Shown: piece by piece, positions 1-11,740 of the stretch | Layout: every line of letters starts with the position of its first letter | How positions within the stretch are numbered: the first letter of the stretch is position 1 | DNA from: Hyperoplus lanceolatus | Lineage: Eukaryota; Chordata; Actinopteri; Uranoscopiformes; Ammodytidae | DNA: 64,000 nt | NCBI GenBank assembly: GCA_026929865.2 | Contig: CM049403.1 | Span: 9,462,001 to 9,526,000 of the forward strand | Direction: 5' to 3' | The notes under the pieces: generated by a model | The model's input: only the letters and a program-made list of their open reading frames with translations | Databases searched by the model: none | Told to the model about the DNA's origin: nothing | Translations under genes and position numbers: made by a program

Positions 1-28
1 CTGATTACCTCCTGCATTTTGTATTAAG

Positions 29-3000
29 GGAATGGGATTGGTAAGCACCGCATTCCCGCCCGAGGCTCTCCTGAAACTGCGCTATGGCAACCTGGGTATT
101 TGTCACACACGCTATTCAACCACCGGCATCTCAGAGCTGCAGAACTGCCAGCCCTTTGTGGTGGACACACTGCATGGCAAAATCGCCGTGGCACACAACG
201 GAGAGCTAGTTAATGCCCATGCCCTGCGGAAAAAGGTGAGGAAAAAGTGGCCCCTTCAGTCACATCGGGGGCCCCTCTTGGGTACTAAACAATAAACTGG
301 AAATGTATGATGTAATATGTTATTGATGGCAAAGCAGGCCTCTTCATACGGAATGCATCACATCTATTCTATATTTATTAATTTAACTTCCTTTTCTCAG
401 ACATGAATAAACATATTATGAAATGGCTCTTACTTTCATTATTAAACAGAGTAGGGAGTTCTACTGTCGATATTGTAAGTGATCTCTCATCATGATCATT
501 AAATATATTTTTTTCTGACCACATTTCTTCTTAAAAAATGTGGGTTCACCCCTATCTTTTCAGGTTTTATTAATTAGTTAAACAGTTCTTAACACAATTT
601 TAGTAGTTTAGTCTTCTTGTTTTTGTTTGATGCAGGCCAATTATTTCACCCCTCTGAAACTGTTTCATCTTTTCCAAAACCACAGCATATGTCTTCTGAC
701 ATTGTTGTTTAAGAAATAAGAAGCTTTTCACTGCATCAGTTGGGTTTACATAACTTGTTGCCAACTGAAACATAAATAATAACTGCAGTTTTTGACAGAT
801 GAAGGCCTCTTGCCAATTTGCTCAATAAAATCCAGGTGTTTTTTGGCCGGGCAGTGTATGTTGAATCAGTCCCTGTCTATGTGCTGTGCAGGTAATGCGC
901 CATGGCGTAGGCCTCTCCACCAGCTCAGACAGTGAGCTCATTACCCAACTGCTGGCCTTGACGCCACCAATGGAGGAGGCGGATGCACCAGATTGGGTTG
1001 CCAGGTCAGTGTTATGACTCATTACTGAATACATATCAAAAGTGAAAATTAAGAAAATAATAAACGAAAAAAAATGTCTTTGTTGTATTGTAGAATCAAA
1101 AATCTGATGACTGCGACCCCCACCTCGTACTCTCTGCTGGTGATGTATAAAGATGTCATCTATGCGGTGCGCGACCCTTACGGAAACCGACCCCTCTGCA
1201 TTGGACGGGTGGTTCCCATCTCTAAGCTGCACTCTGCAGGTATTCACATGTTTGTCTTACCTGACTATGCCTCAGCAATATGCACTTTAAACAAGTCCAA
1301 ATAAACATACAATAGACAATGCCTTTTAACTCTTATAATAACTCTCGCTTTGTTTTAAATACATACTTTTGCTGTTTTATTGAACTGTCTGTGTGATCTA
1401 AAGTGAGTCTGATGTTCTTTTTATGTTGTTTGAGCCACTAACTGAATTCAATTTGTCACTTTGTGATACACAATAAAGTTTTTTTTAATTGAATTGATTT
1501 AAAAGGCGAGGCCTTAGGAGAGGGGTTTGGGGTCACATGCTTAAGCCGGTGGAGGATTGACATCAGTCTTTGTCCCTTTTTGCTCAGGAAATGCGGACGA
1601 GGACACTGAGGGGTGGGTTGTGTCATCAGAGTCCTGCAGCTTCCAGTCCATCGGTGCCAGGTCAGTTTCCACCACCACTATGACGTACTCTGTGTTATGA
1701 TGAAAAGCATTGTGGGTAATGACCGTCCTCACGTCCTTGCTGGTTCTCAGGTACTACAGGGAGGTGTTACCTGGAGAGATTGTCCAGATATCCAAGCATG
1801 GGGTCAAGTCTCTTTCTGTGGTCCCTCGGCCTGAGGGAGACCTCCCCGCCTTCTGCATATTTGAATATGTTTACTTTGCCAGACCAGACTCTATTTTTGA
1901 AGGTTTGAATCTTTATCATGGATCTTTCTTTATACCACTCTTACTTTAAAAAGGTGTAGTGTGTGTATAGGGAATTGGCGTTTTTCAGAACAGACTTGGT
2001 AGAAGTGGAATATAATTTTCATTATTATGTTTTAATTTGTGTATTATCACTTGAAAATAAAAGTTGTTGTGCCATGTTGCACCGCCATGTTTCTACAGTA
2101 ACGCATAACGGACAAACTTTACGGCCGTTGGCTATTTTATATACAGTGGGCGTCTGCAGGAAATGCACCTGTTGTGATTTGAAGAACTATAGAACATATA
2201 ACTAAATACATCATCTACACCTCATCACTTGATCCATCTTTGGTAACTAGCTTATCGTCCTTAAAGGCCACCGTAAATTCTTCGAACAGGGGGATACAGA
2301 TAGTGTTACAATGTAAAACCTTTACTATTGATGATGCGATAATACACGTTATTACACACTGCAAAATACACGTTATTAGTATTAAACACTACACCTTTCT
2401 ACTGTTTGGCCTTCTTATAGAATAATTAAAAAAACTTTGTCTGAGTGACGGTATGTCGCCATGTACTGTATGTGAAGTATTTCCCACCGCTGTATTGCAG
2501 GGCAGATGGTGTATACTGTCCGACAGCGCTGTGGGCGGCAGTTAGCCATCGAGGCTCCGACAGACGCAGACTTGGTCAGCACCGTGCCAGAGTCGGCAAC
2601 TCCCGCCGCACTGGGCTACGCTCAGCAGGTCTGCTCTACCTCCAAAGACACACTGTCATAGAGACTCCTCATGATCCACCTCTGTTCTCACAACCTGTCC
2701 TCCTCTTGTCTCCACACAGTCTGGGCTGCCATACATAGAGGTTCTGTGTAAGAACCGCTACGTCGGGAGAACATTCATTCAGCCAAACACCCGCTTGAGG
2801 CAGCTGGGAGTTGCCAAGAAGTTTGGGGCATTGACAGACAACTTTGCTGGAAAACGAGTGGTGCTCGTTGATGACTCCATCGTCAGAGGCAACACCATCT
2901 CGCCCATTATAAAACTACTGAAGGAGGCCGGTGCAACCGAGGTTTGTGACATATGCTATAGTAGTGGGGTCAAAGTGGGTCCTGGTGGGGTTAAAAGAAC

Positions 3001-3514
3001 AGGAAAGCAGGAGGAACACATTCATTCTAGTAATTTAGGATAAAAAGGAGGGATATTGAATTTGGATTTAAAAAAGGGAAGCAAGAACAACAATAACTGT
3101 TCCTAACTAACTAGGTATAATCCTGCTGTTTTCTCCTCAACAGGTGCATATCAGGGTGGCCTCTCCACCGATCAGGCACCCTTGCTACATGGGCATCAAT
3201 ATTCCCACCAAGGAAGAGCTCATCGCCAACAAGCCAGAGTTTCAGGACATTGCTGGATACATCGGTAAGAACAACTGACATAAGTCAACTTCACACTTGG
3301 TCTTTGGTGCATCATGTAGCTAACACTTCGCTGTTGTACAGGTGCTGCCAGTGTCCAGTATCTGACTGTAGAGGGCCTGGTGTCAGCTGTGCAGGAGGGA
3401 ATCGCCTCCCTCCACGAGAAAGAAATGATCAGCTCCAGTAACAAGTCTGGCAAAAGAGTGGGCCACTGCACCGCCTGCCTGACAGGGAAATACCCAGTGG
3501 AGCTGGAATGGTAA
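29..3514 (+). CDS. ppat: Amidophosphoribosyltransferase (PPAT), 5' truncated by window start
   Basis: This enzyme converts PRPP plus glutamine to phosphoribosylamine, the committed step of de novo purine synthesis in the cytosol. Nine coding exons are visible: 29-235, 892-1004, 1094-1239, 1588-1660, 1751-1902, 2501-2628, 2720-2941, 3144-3264 and 3342-3514 (TAA stop). They join in phase to 444 residues. The human protein has 517, so about 73 N-terminal residues, including the propeptide and the nucleophilic cysteine, lie left of the window. Visible signatures are the glutaminase-domain stretches HTRYSTTG and [10 protein letters not shown], the segment [14 protein letters not shown], the PRPP-binding motif [13 protein letters not shown], and the C-terminal [17 protein letters not shown] with two cysteines expected to bind the Fe-S cluster. 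No internal break was seen. The gene is convergent with the HJURP-like gene. Identity is near certain. Confidence 0.97.
1950..2398. mobile_element. Putative MITE in a PPAT intron
   Basis: The segment lies between PPAT exons 1751-1902 and 2501-2628. It is bounded by a 12-bp inverted repeat, AAAGGTGTAGTG at 1950-1961 and CACTACACCTTT at 2387-2398. No coding potential was seen. The termini resemble those of the TTAA-flanked elements found further right in this window, so it is probably a related non-autonomous DNA transposon. Confidence 0.5.
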
Positions 3515-4266
3515 CTGTTGCATCGATGCAAGTGGATGAAAAGCTCTCTGTACACTGGAGGGAAATTGGTCTGGCATTTCAGTACCACTATCTGGGACAT
3601 AAAGCACAACTTGCTTCTTCTACAGAGGCTCATTAACCTCCTGACCAATCCTGTTACTATGTAAATGTATTTTCAAGAAAGTCTAGTTTCATGTTTTCAC
3701 ATTCCAAGCCTTAACTTAACAGGAGCATTTAGATGTGTGCCACGTAAAAAGAAAAGCGCTAGTGACCAAAAAGTCTAAAGAGTCTTTATTTTCCTCAAGT
3801 TTACTTTTCTTTTTTTACCTTCACCTGAACTTAACCACCATGCTCTTTTTGGGTCTGACTGTTGCATACTTTTTGTTTCCATAACTTTGAACATTGCATG
3901 ACTATATTGCAAAGTGAAATAATAAACAAGCAATGAGAACAAGTTGTTAATTTCACTGTTTTATTTACAAAGCATATTACAACTTTAAAACATTACTCTG
4001 TATTGACTTATAATGCACCAGAATCACTCAAACAAATGGTGAAACTGCAAACGACAATAATGAGAATGGAATACTTTGAACACATCTCAACATAAGTAAT
4101 AACTGTATTGAGCATTATCGTGTTGATAACTTCCAGTGACTCCTGTTGACTTCTGTGGGCTTGGCTCTGCTCAACACCATTTCCGGCACATATCGGGGAA
4201 GAAAAGGGTGATTAGTGAGAAACACTGGGAGGCCAGACCAACAACACTACCATTATTCTATTATAA
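3515..4266. terminator. Tail-to-tail 3' UTRs and poly(A) signals of PPAT and HJURP-like
   Basis: This 752-bp interval between two convergent stop codons contains no exon. AATAAA at 3921-3926 on the + strand is the likely PPAT poly(A) signal. TTTATT at 3960-3965 is AATAAA on the - strand and is the likely signal for the HJURP-like gene. The signals are about 35 bp apart, so both cleavage sites probably fall in the same short interval. Assignment is from motif and position only. Confidence 0.5.
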
Positions 4267-7200
4267 TCACCTGGGGGAGCGGGCGCTGGCCATTCTGCGC
4301 TCAAGTGAAGCTCCTGTTCTCATCCACGCCTCCTGATGGGCATCTGGTGCCAAGTGTTGATGGGTGCTGGACCTTTGACACATACCATGCTTACTGGGGC
4401 TATAGGAGTGGCCGCCATTTTTACTGGGGCTATGGGAGAGGCCGCCATAGTAACTTAGGCTATGGGGGAGGCCGCCATGCTTACTGGAGAAAGCATGACC
4501 ACCGGGCTTACTCGGGCTGTAGGAGAGGCCTGTGTCAGACTGCTCCAATTCAGACGTAGAGAGCCTGCGCTGCAGCATCTCCCTGCCGTGGCGTCTGGAC
4601 CCTGGGGAGTACACACAGTTTTCTTCCCTGTAGCGCATGTGGCCACCATATTTACTAGGGCTATGGGAGAGACCGCCATGGTTACTCGGGCTAACGGAGC
4701 GGTCGCCATGGTAACTTGGGATATGGGAGAGGCCTCTATGTTTACTGGGGCTGTAGGAGGGGCCTGTGTGTGACTGCTCCAATTCAGACGTAGAGAGCCT
4801 GCGCCGCAGCATCTCCCTGCCGTGGCGTTTGGACCCTGGGGAGTACACACAGTTTTCGTCCCTGAAGCGCTTGGAGCGCGGGTGGCCGTCCCCGCACAGC
4901 TCCCTGTGGCGTTTCCTTCGGGCGGAGCTGTGGGGCGACAGGGCGAGGGCTGCCAGTGCCGAGGAAGTGTGGAATCTGCCGGCCTCTGAGCTCTTGGCAC
5001 AGTAACGGCAAGGGGCACCGTGGAAGGGAGACGACTTGTTTTGGCAGACCAACTTGTGGTAGAGTTTGACAAAGCCCTCGTCGAGCTCCTTTGGCGAGCA
5101 ATGGACACCGCGGCTCGACAGCACGGAGGAGTCGAAGGAAAGGTGCCGCCGAAGCCCGTGACGAGTCCGACCTGCTGAGGCCTGGTCCCACTGAGCTGTT
5201 GGCGGCTGTGGCTGGGGGGAATGGAGGCAGAGCAACCTCAGTGGCACTGCTGGCTTTCGCTGAGGGGGAGAAAGCGACGTGGAGTACCCGTTGGTGTGCG
5301 GTGAATGTACGCCCAGAGGAAGCCTTCTTCTAGACCTGAGAGACGGGTCCGGGGATGCTCTAGCAGTGGGTAAGTCAGGTTTTGGAGGACTGACAGAGTA
5401 GGAGCAGGTCTGCTCTTCTGGATGGGTTTCCTCGGGAGACGAGACCTGGGAGACGGTGAAGGTCTCGTTCAGAGAGATGGCGTCTGGTTGCAGGAACTCA
5501 GAGGGGTCGGAGAAGTCCATGACGAGGATAGGTTTGTGCTGCTCTCTTCTAGGTGAGCCTCCCATCCTCCCAGGAGACTGCAGGTTGGTGACTACCTTCA
5601 TGGGAGACCAATGGCTAGTATGAGCCCTCGATGAACTGCCCCCCCTGAGCAGCGCCTTGCTGGATGCCCTTTCTAGATCGACTTTGTTGTTCCTCAGACT
5701 GATGTCAAAGGTGGTGTTGACATGACTGGATTTCATTTTGATTGAACGTTCAAACATGTGAAGAAAACAAAGGGTCATACAGAAAATAATGATGTCACAC
5801 AAAATAGAAATCACAACAAAATACATATTTATAAAAACTTGATGATTTGGTTGACATGTCCGAAACGGGGAAGAAGTGCAATTATTTAATCCCACCCCTT
5901 CTCCATGAGTCAAGTTATTAATTATATTAATATGAAATATATAGTAGCACTTCTTGAATATTTATTTAAATTACTCAAATGTAAATATATTAAAAAAAAA
6001 TAAGAGGTGAACTACGGACAGAATAAATCCCAATTGATAATCAAACACCTTCAACCCTGTGCCCTGTGAGAAGCATTTCCTTATACCTTCTGTTTGACTG
6101 CCGTCGCCATCTGCGGTACCTCCTCAGCACCGAGTCGGCGGCCTCATAGACTTGCTGCCTGCGCCAGACTTGTCCCAATCGACTGATCATGCTGGGGTAG
6201 AGCTCCACCAGAGACGAGCTGTGACTTCTCAGAGTCATTTCCAGCTGCTCATCCTGGTCCTCTGGCTGAAGCTCCGACAGGTTTCTCTGACTCTGGTCCA
6301 ACGAGCTCACAGTCAGCTGAGTCATGTCACTGCTATCCATACCTGTGGGAAGAAGACAAGAGGGGAAAAAAGCGTCACCTAATGTTTAAGCAACAAATTA
6401 AAAAGGTGCACTATGCAGTTTCAGAGGTTGTTTAACAGTTGCAGAGCCTGCAGTAAGTTTACAAAACATATTTACTCCACATGTAATTCTTAGTATTGAA
6501 TAATTCTATCATCATAATTCAAAACCAAATCACTGAGAGACATCTGGAACCGAACTCAGGAGTAGAATAAGTTTGGAAACAAAACTGTGGGCCATGCTGC
6601 TGTAAAAAACATTAACCAGTGAAACAGTCATTTTCAGGTAGCTTTTTAAACTACAAATAGTGTTCCAAGGATCCAATTTTCCTACAAATGTAAATTGTCC
6701 TGCCTTGGTTGTTGGCAATTCAAACGTTTTACCTGTTGCTTTATTGTTCGTTCCACTATCCTCCACAGAAAGCGGGCCCATGGAGACACTAGAGAAACAA
6801 GTCTCATCGGCTTCACCATCTTGAAGCGTAGAGTCCAACTGTTGAAAATAACCACAATTTATCAAGACAAACTTAAAACATTTGAGACAGAAGTGTTTTA
6901 AGTGAATGCAGTTCATCTACCCGAGATTCTTTTCTTCCACCACAGCCCAGGAATGCCCTGGGCTGTGGTGGAAGAAAAGAATCAGATTAATGAATGTACA
7001 ATTAATAAAAATATCTGTAATTTGCAATGTTTGTTATGGGGTTATGAATTATTGCCTCCTAATGATTGCTCTCTCAAATCCATCAGGCTCTGAGGAGAGG
7101 GAGAGCGTTTCATTAGAGAAGAGGCACATCGTCTATATTTAATATGTGAATTCCATGAGGACTTATTTCAGTTTGTGTCGCCGTAAAATACGTTCAGTGA

Positions 7201-9382
7201 CCCATACCTTTGAATCCAGCTTTTCCAGCATCTTTTTGGACTCACTAAAATAGCGTTCAAGGGCTTCATCATGCAATGAGAGAAGAAAAAACACAATGAG
7301 GCGAGGCCACAGGACATTTTTACACATTTCTTTAAAAAAAATGTATTGTAAATTATCTATTCATATTCTTGATTTATGTTTACTGTATGCACCAATAATC
7401 CAAGTCAAATACCCTATACAGTATGTGTGTGGTAACATGAGGTCGTAGTAACTGTTCATCATTTCTTCTTGTCTCTTAAGTCTTAATGTGAAAGTCTCTC
7501 TGAAAAGTACTGGGCTGTTTCTTCAGGCTCCTGGCAAAAACAACTTCCATTACATTTCATTATTGATTTTCTGGATATATAATTCAGTTTAAAAAGTGGT
7601 AGAAAAGCCACAAATACAATAAAGTGGCTTTCAACAATAATCAGTTAGTTAAAGTGTTGTTTATTCATATTGACTGATGATGGACTAATCAATGGATCAA
7701 ATGACAGCTTTGCAGTTCACTTACTGGGGGTTTCTGTACATTCCAGGTCCACCTCTACTCCCCCGTCCTGGTACCGAAGCTTTGAATACTGGTGAAAACA
7801 ATTACAGAAGTGGAGAATTTATGTCAGACCAAGCTCTAAATATGGTGAAGCAAGTACGATATTATGGTCGCGTGAACAGGAAGGATCTATATGTGATGAT
7901 GATGTGCATGCACAAGCCAAAATGCTGGCATGAAACATTCATATAAGCACAGATAATGCAAAGAAATAGCCCATTTTAAGAGCCTATTGTACTCTTATCT
8001 TTACAGTCCACCTGTGGTGCTGCTATATTAAGGCAACAATTAAAAAGCTTCAGGTGGAGTTTAATGATGCATTCAGAATCTTTTGTTCGAGATGGACAAG
8101 TGCAAGGCAAACAATTAACATTTTAGTGACTGCTGGTAGTAGTAATATTCCCAACCTTTCATGCTCCGTTTAGGAATTTTAGAATGAAACCAAATATGTC
8201 ACCAATGTGACAGGGAGCGCGTGCTGCACTTTTTTTTGTATAGTTTATTGTGCATGCACATTTTTTCATAATGCTTTACTGCCTACTTACTGCTTTGTTT
8301 ATGTATGTAAACTTTACATACATAAACAAAATAGGCAGTTTATTATAGCTTCAAATAGCTACCTGACTGCTGTGCTGCTTATCCCCTGACCTCTAAAGTT
8401 CCGTTCAAGTTATTTCAGAGTAAAATGAATACAACTGAATAAAAGTGAGACAGACCTTATATTACCTATATCAGGGGGTGTCAAACTCATTTACACAAAG
8501 GGCTACTCTACTATATGATAATCACACAAAGGGCCAGACATGTAGTTTACTGACTGACATGCCTTCTTTTTAATCCAAAAAGTAAAAACAACATATCTGC
8601 GTACAGGGTTATAGGCTAGGTTCATTTCAATATGTTGGGGGACAAATTATAGGTGGGGGATATGGGGGCTCCCCCAGAAACACTTAATTTCATGCATTCT
8701 GGTGGATTTTTATCCACCGATTTGTGCCTTTTCTGCATCAATTTATAGTGGAAAAAAAATTCTGTGAAGGAAAAGACAACTTTCATGTTCCTGGAGAAAC
8801 AACTATAATGGAATATATTGTAGTAAGGCTCTCAGGCATCCTGGATTGTTCAAAACTTACTGCACATTCAAAACACATCACATGCTATTTAGCCAAATTG
8901 GCCTATTTACAGCCCTTCAGAAAATGTACACATTTTCGTCAATTCATGGTTGTGGAACTTTCGACAGAAATTCCTAGCAGTAAGCTATGCGAGTGTCCTA
9001 ACCGTTGGGAGTATGTGCGACGTGCAGATACGGCACAGGCTCCGCATGCAGCAAAACAATATTAATATATCTATATTTTTTTTTTAACAAAAAGAAAAAA
9101 AAATAGATTCGGGGCTAATCAAATTATATACAGGGCTTTAGCCCCGAATAAAACAGCGGTTGTAAACAAAAATGTGTTTGTTGTGCTGCCGGTCACAGCT
9201 TTCGGTGCAACACCGGACTGGAAAATTCTCCTCGCTAACGTGAGCTAGCTGCTCCAGGCTCGAGGTAACGTTAGCAAGGACTGTTATCCTCATCGACTCA
9301 CCCTGTCTATTATTCGGTCCAGTGAACTTTTGAAGGTCCTGTTATTGGCAATCAGTTTGTTGTTGAAGGCAAAGTCGTCCAT
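4267..9382 (-). CDS. hjurp: HJURP/Scm3-like CENP-A histone chaperone
   Basis: Holliday junction recognition protein chaperones CENP-A:H4 and deposits it at centromeres. Six exons on the - strand join in phase: 9302-9382 (ATG), 7725-7788, 7208-7263, 6733-6838, 6087-6342 and 4267-5725, giving 673 residues. The N terminus (residues 1-68) has the Scm3 layout: a helix ending RTFKSSLDRIIDRYSK aligns with human RRFQRRMQRLIEKYN, followed by ECTETP where human has TYETP. A middle segment with RRYRRWRRQSNRRY matches the human basic region RRRHRYKSRMNKTY. WSPMKVVTN resembles human ISPVKIVS, and ELDEGFVKLYHKLVC resembles the human repeat EIKEEFDKLHQKYCL. The C-terminal third, absent from human HJURP, carries a 78-residue duplication and an array of SPSK-type repeats. 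The exon 3 acceptor is weak. The name rests on motif order, not on a search. Confidence 0.72.
4536..4866 (-). repeat. 234-bp in-frame tandem duplication inside the HJURP-like last exon
   Basis: Two nearly identical blocks of about 95 bp (about 4536-4631 and 4771-4866) are offset by exactly 234 bp, which is 78 codons. Each encodes a unit running from ENCVYSPGS through RHGREML and RRLSTSELEQS to a SYSPSK motif. Between and after them, shorter GGLSHSPSK-like units recur. Because the offset is a multiple of three the reading frame is kept. Confidence 0.85.
6925..6983. other. Perfect 27-bp hairpin in an HJURP-like intron
   Basis: Positions 6925-6951 are the exact reverse complement of 6957-6983, with a 5-nt loop (AATGC) at 6952-6956. 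The arm has a pyrimidine-rich outer half (TTTTCTTCCACC) and a GC-rich inner half (ACAGCCCAGG). It lies in the intron between exons 7208-7263 and 6733-6838, about 90 bp upstream of the exon 4 acceptor in transcript direction. It could be a young inverted duplication, a miniature palindromic transposon or a small-RNA hairpin. Confidence 0.9.
8278..8339. other. Long palindrome in HJURP-like intron 1
   Basis: An 18-bp perfect inverted repeat (8294-8311 against 8313-8330) has a single-base loop. It is extended outward by ACTGCCTA / TAGGCAGT (8278-8285 and 8332-8339) after an 8-base asymmetric bulge. The sequence is AT-rich and non-coding. Confidence 0.85.
8467..9150. mobile_element. Degenerate dispersed repeats, hAT-like at the left end
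   Basis: The stretch begins with CAGGGGGTGTCAAACTCAT and contains AAAGGGCCAGACATG, wording typical of hAT-type repeat ends in vertebrates. It ends with a 12-bp inverted repeat, ATTCGGGGCTAA (9107-9118) and TTAGCCCCGAAT (9138-9149). No transposase frame was found. The assignment is from remembered repeat consensus and is weak. It lies inside HJURP-like intron 1. Confidence 0.35.
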
Positions 9383-9610
9383 GTTGCACCTGAAAGTAGT
9401 TTCACTGTTGATGGTACTCGGTGAAACTAGCTGTCAAGCCCGTCAGGCTCTACGAGCTAAAGCTAAACGCGCTTAAACTTCGAAATCCTTTGGAGACACA
9501 TGATTGGACAGCGTGGGGGAGGTGCCTTCACAGCTGCTCGGAAATCCGAAGACATCTCTTAAACAATACTGTAGGGCAGGGCATGCCTTCATAAAAGGTT
9601 AAAATGAAAA
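9383..9610 (-). promoter_or_regulatory. Putative HJURP-like promoter region
   Basis: This is immediately upstream of the HJURP-like start codon on the - strand. It contains an ATTGG (CCAAT on the - strand) at 9503-9507 and a block at about 9464-9485 reading TAAACGCGCTTAAACTTCG, which has E2F-like GCGC and CHR-like TTTAAG features. Such a combination is expected for a G2/M gene, but no site was tested and the transcription start is unknown. Confidence 0.3.
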
Positions 9611-10990
9611 ACGGGAAAAACGAGAAAAGAAACGTGCATTTAGTTTAGTTTATTAGTTTATTTGTCAGGGACCATGTACAAATAACATACATCTCACAGA
9701 GAAAAGTCCCTGTGCAGGTCACCACAGAATACAATAACGTACATAACATGTAATATAAAATATATACAAATCATATCACAATATGCTACACATGAAATAA
9801 CCATTTGCCATCTAAGAAAATACACTAATTGAAATAAAAAACAAGATCAATACGAAGACTTCAAAAACTAAACTAATTTGAGCAATTTACAATCCATTTC
9901 TTGAGTTGGCATGAAAACAAGTCTAAGTCTGCCAAAACTTTTTGCTCATTAGGAATAATGTTCCATTCTTGTATTGCTCTGTATGAAAATGAGGACTGAC
10001 CAAATGTAGAATTTTTCTTAGGGACTCCACACTTCCCCCTAGTGGTAGATTAATTTGAATACATTTTTATGAAAAGAACATCGTTGTGTCAATACCTTTC
10101 ATATACTATCTATGGTCAATACATGACGGAGCCGAGGTACTGTGCGCTTGATGTCAAACATGATGTCCACACGCAAAACCATTTAGTGGATAGCATGTAG
10201 TTGACGGATTAAATGTAGATTAATCTTAAATAGATTTTGGGAGTAGCTATCTATAGGCCTACTTGAGTTTTTATATTTAAACTTTGACTCTGAGTAAAAG
10301 TTGAAATAAAGTAAAGGGTAAACAATTGAGGATATCGGTTAACACTTTATAATAATGTTCATTTATAAGTAATGTATTATTTAGTCATTTAAGTCATTAG
10401 ATAATGATGAACCGATCAGTTACACAACAACAGTAATATATATATTCTTGATTAATAAGTGTTACGTTAACATATTACAAATGCATTGTAAGTCATCTAT
10501 AAAGCTTTTAGTAAATCATGAAATTCTCATTAACAAATTATTGGGAAATCATTAAAAAGTAATTTACAAATCCTTCTACATCCCCCTAATCTGAAGTGTA
10601 AACCATTCATCAGGTACAAATGTGTAGTGGGTGTCCACAACAAAAACATTACATAATTTAATCTGTGGTCGAATCTTGCCTATAGTTGTCTTATTGTCCA
10701 ATCATGCTATTTTTTCCCCCACTGTTCATTGAATCATGTTCTCATTTGCGTCATTGGCTTCCATTTTGACTTTTGTGCCATATGTCCTCTAGTCATCACT
10801 CCAAAGACAACATGAACTCTCAAGTTAACAGACTTACGTCTGTCCCGCTGCCACTAATGACATCTGATCTCCTCCTGCTGTCACTTTTAGACATTCTTGA
10901 GTCATATTTTGACACTGCTAAGGAATAGATCACAAACCCAGTTATCGAAATTGGTTCATCACTTTAACTGTGGTTTGTTTTACAACTTAA
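9611..10990. repeat. Intergenic, transposon-derived debris
   Basis: No gene is supported here. The block at 9640-9740 (TTTATTTGTCAGGGACCATG) and the block at about 10335-10610 (GGTTAACACTTTATAATAAT with tandem TTATAAGTAAT-like phrases) resemble dispersed repeats seen in many fish genomes. No open frame longer than about 60 codons is present. Family names cannot be given from the sequence alone. Confidence 0.35.
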
Positions 10991-11740
10991 TTAACAACTT
11001 AACAACAGGACTTCAATTTGGAATTGTATCCCCTTTCATATATTTTTGAAATACATGGCCGATTTGTTTTACAATGCAACATTCTTAGAATCCCCATCAA
11101 ATTATCCCATTTTCTCAATGGTCTCTTCTGTACAAACACAACTTCTCTCCCCACAAATCCTACTTTAAACGTATGGGCCAACAGGATATAGCCTATACAA
11201 ATTGCTCATTATTCTTCAAAAACTGGTTCAACACTGATATTAAGTTGTCTAGTCGTCAGCTTCTCGACTCAGAAGGTCACCTATTAAGTTACTCTGATGT
11301 TTTATCCACGTTTCAAATTCCAGTACATCCGAAGGAGTACACACTATTGTTTTTGATGCTATTCCTTCTGGTGCCCTGATGTTGTTGAGAGGCTGACACT
11401 TGAATGTTTCTTATAAGAGCTTTTTCCAATAAGATATAGTATCAACAATATGTTACATTTTATTGGGATACATTTGTAGAAAACATCCCTTGGCAAAAAG
11501 TCTGGATTTTACCCCTTGCATTTCTAACTGATTAAGTGAGAGGAATTTCCTTCAAATTAATACGTAGATTATACCCTGCTAAAAGATATCTTCTGAGGCT
11601 TCTAAATGACATTGATACGGATTTCTCCTTTTGTTCAACATGACTTTTGTAATTGAGTCCATACAGCGGAATCTTGGTCTGACGTCCTTTATTTTATTCA
11701 ATAACATAGGCCTATATAATTGCTGATTTCTCCTTCACCA
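10990..11740 (+). mobile_element. L1-type LINE relic, C-terminal part of ORF2
   Basis: A decayed + strand fragment reads through several frames. The region near 11205-11370 encodes FFKNWFNTDIKLSSRQLL then HLLSYSDVLSTFQIPV and PKEY, followed after a frameshift by FDAIPSGALMLL. About 150 bp on comes VKEISFKLIRRLYPAKRYLL then NDIDTDFSFC. This order is typical of the region after the reverse transcriptase in teleost L1-like ORF2 proteins. Frameshifts and stops show it is dead. The 5' part of the element was not identified. Confidence 0.7.

Noticed and set aside
4462-5333. Several + strand and alternate - strand frames over the HJURP-like last exon
   Set aside because: They overlap the 548-codon - strand frame whose splice phase matches the upstream exons. 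They reflect its GC-rich repeats.
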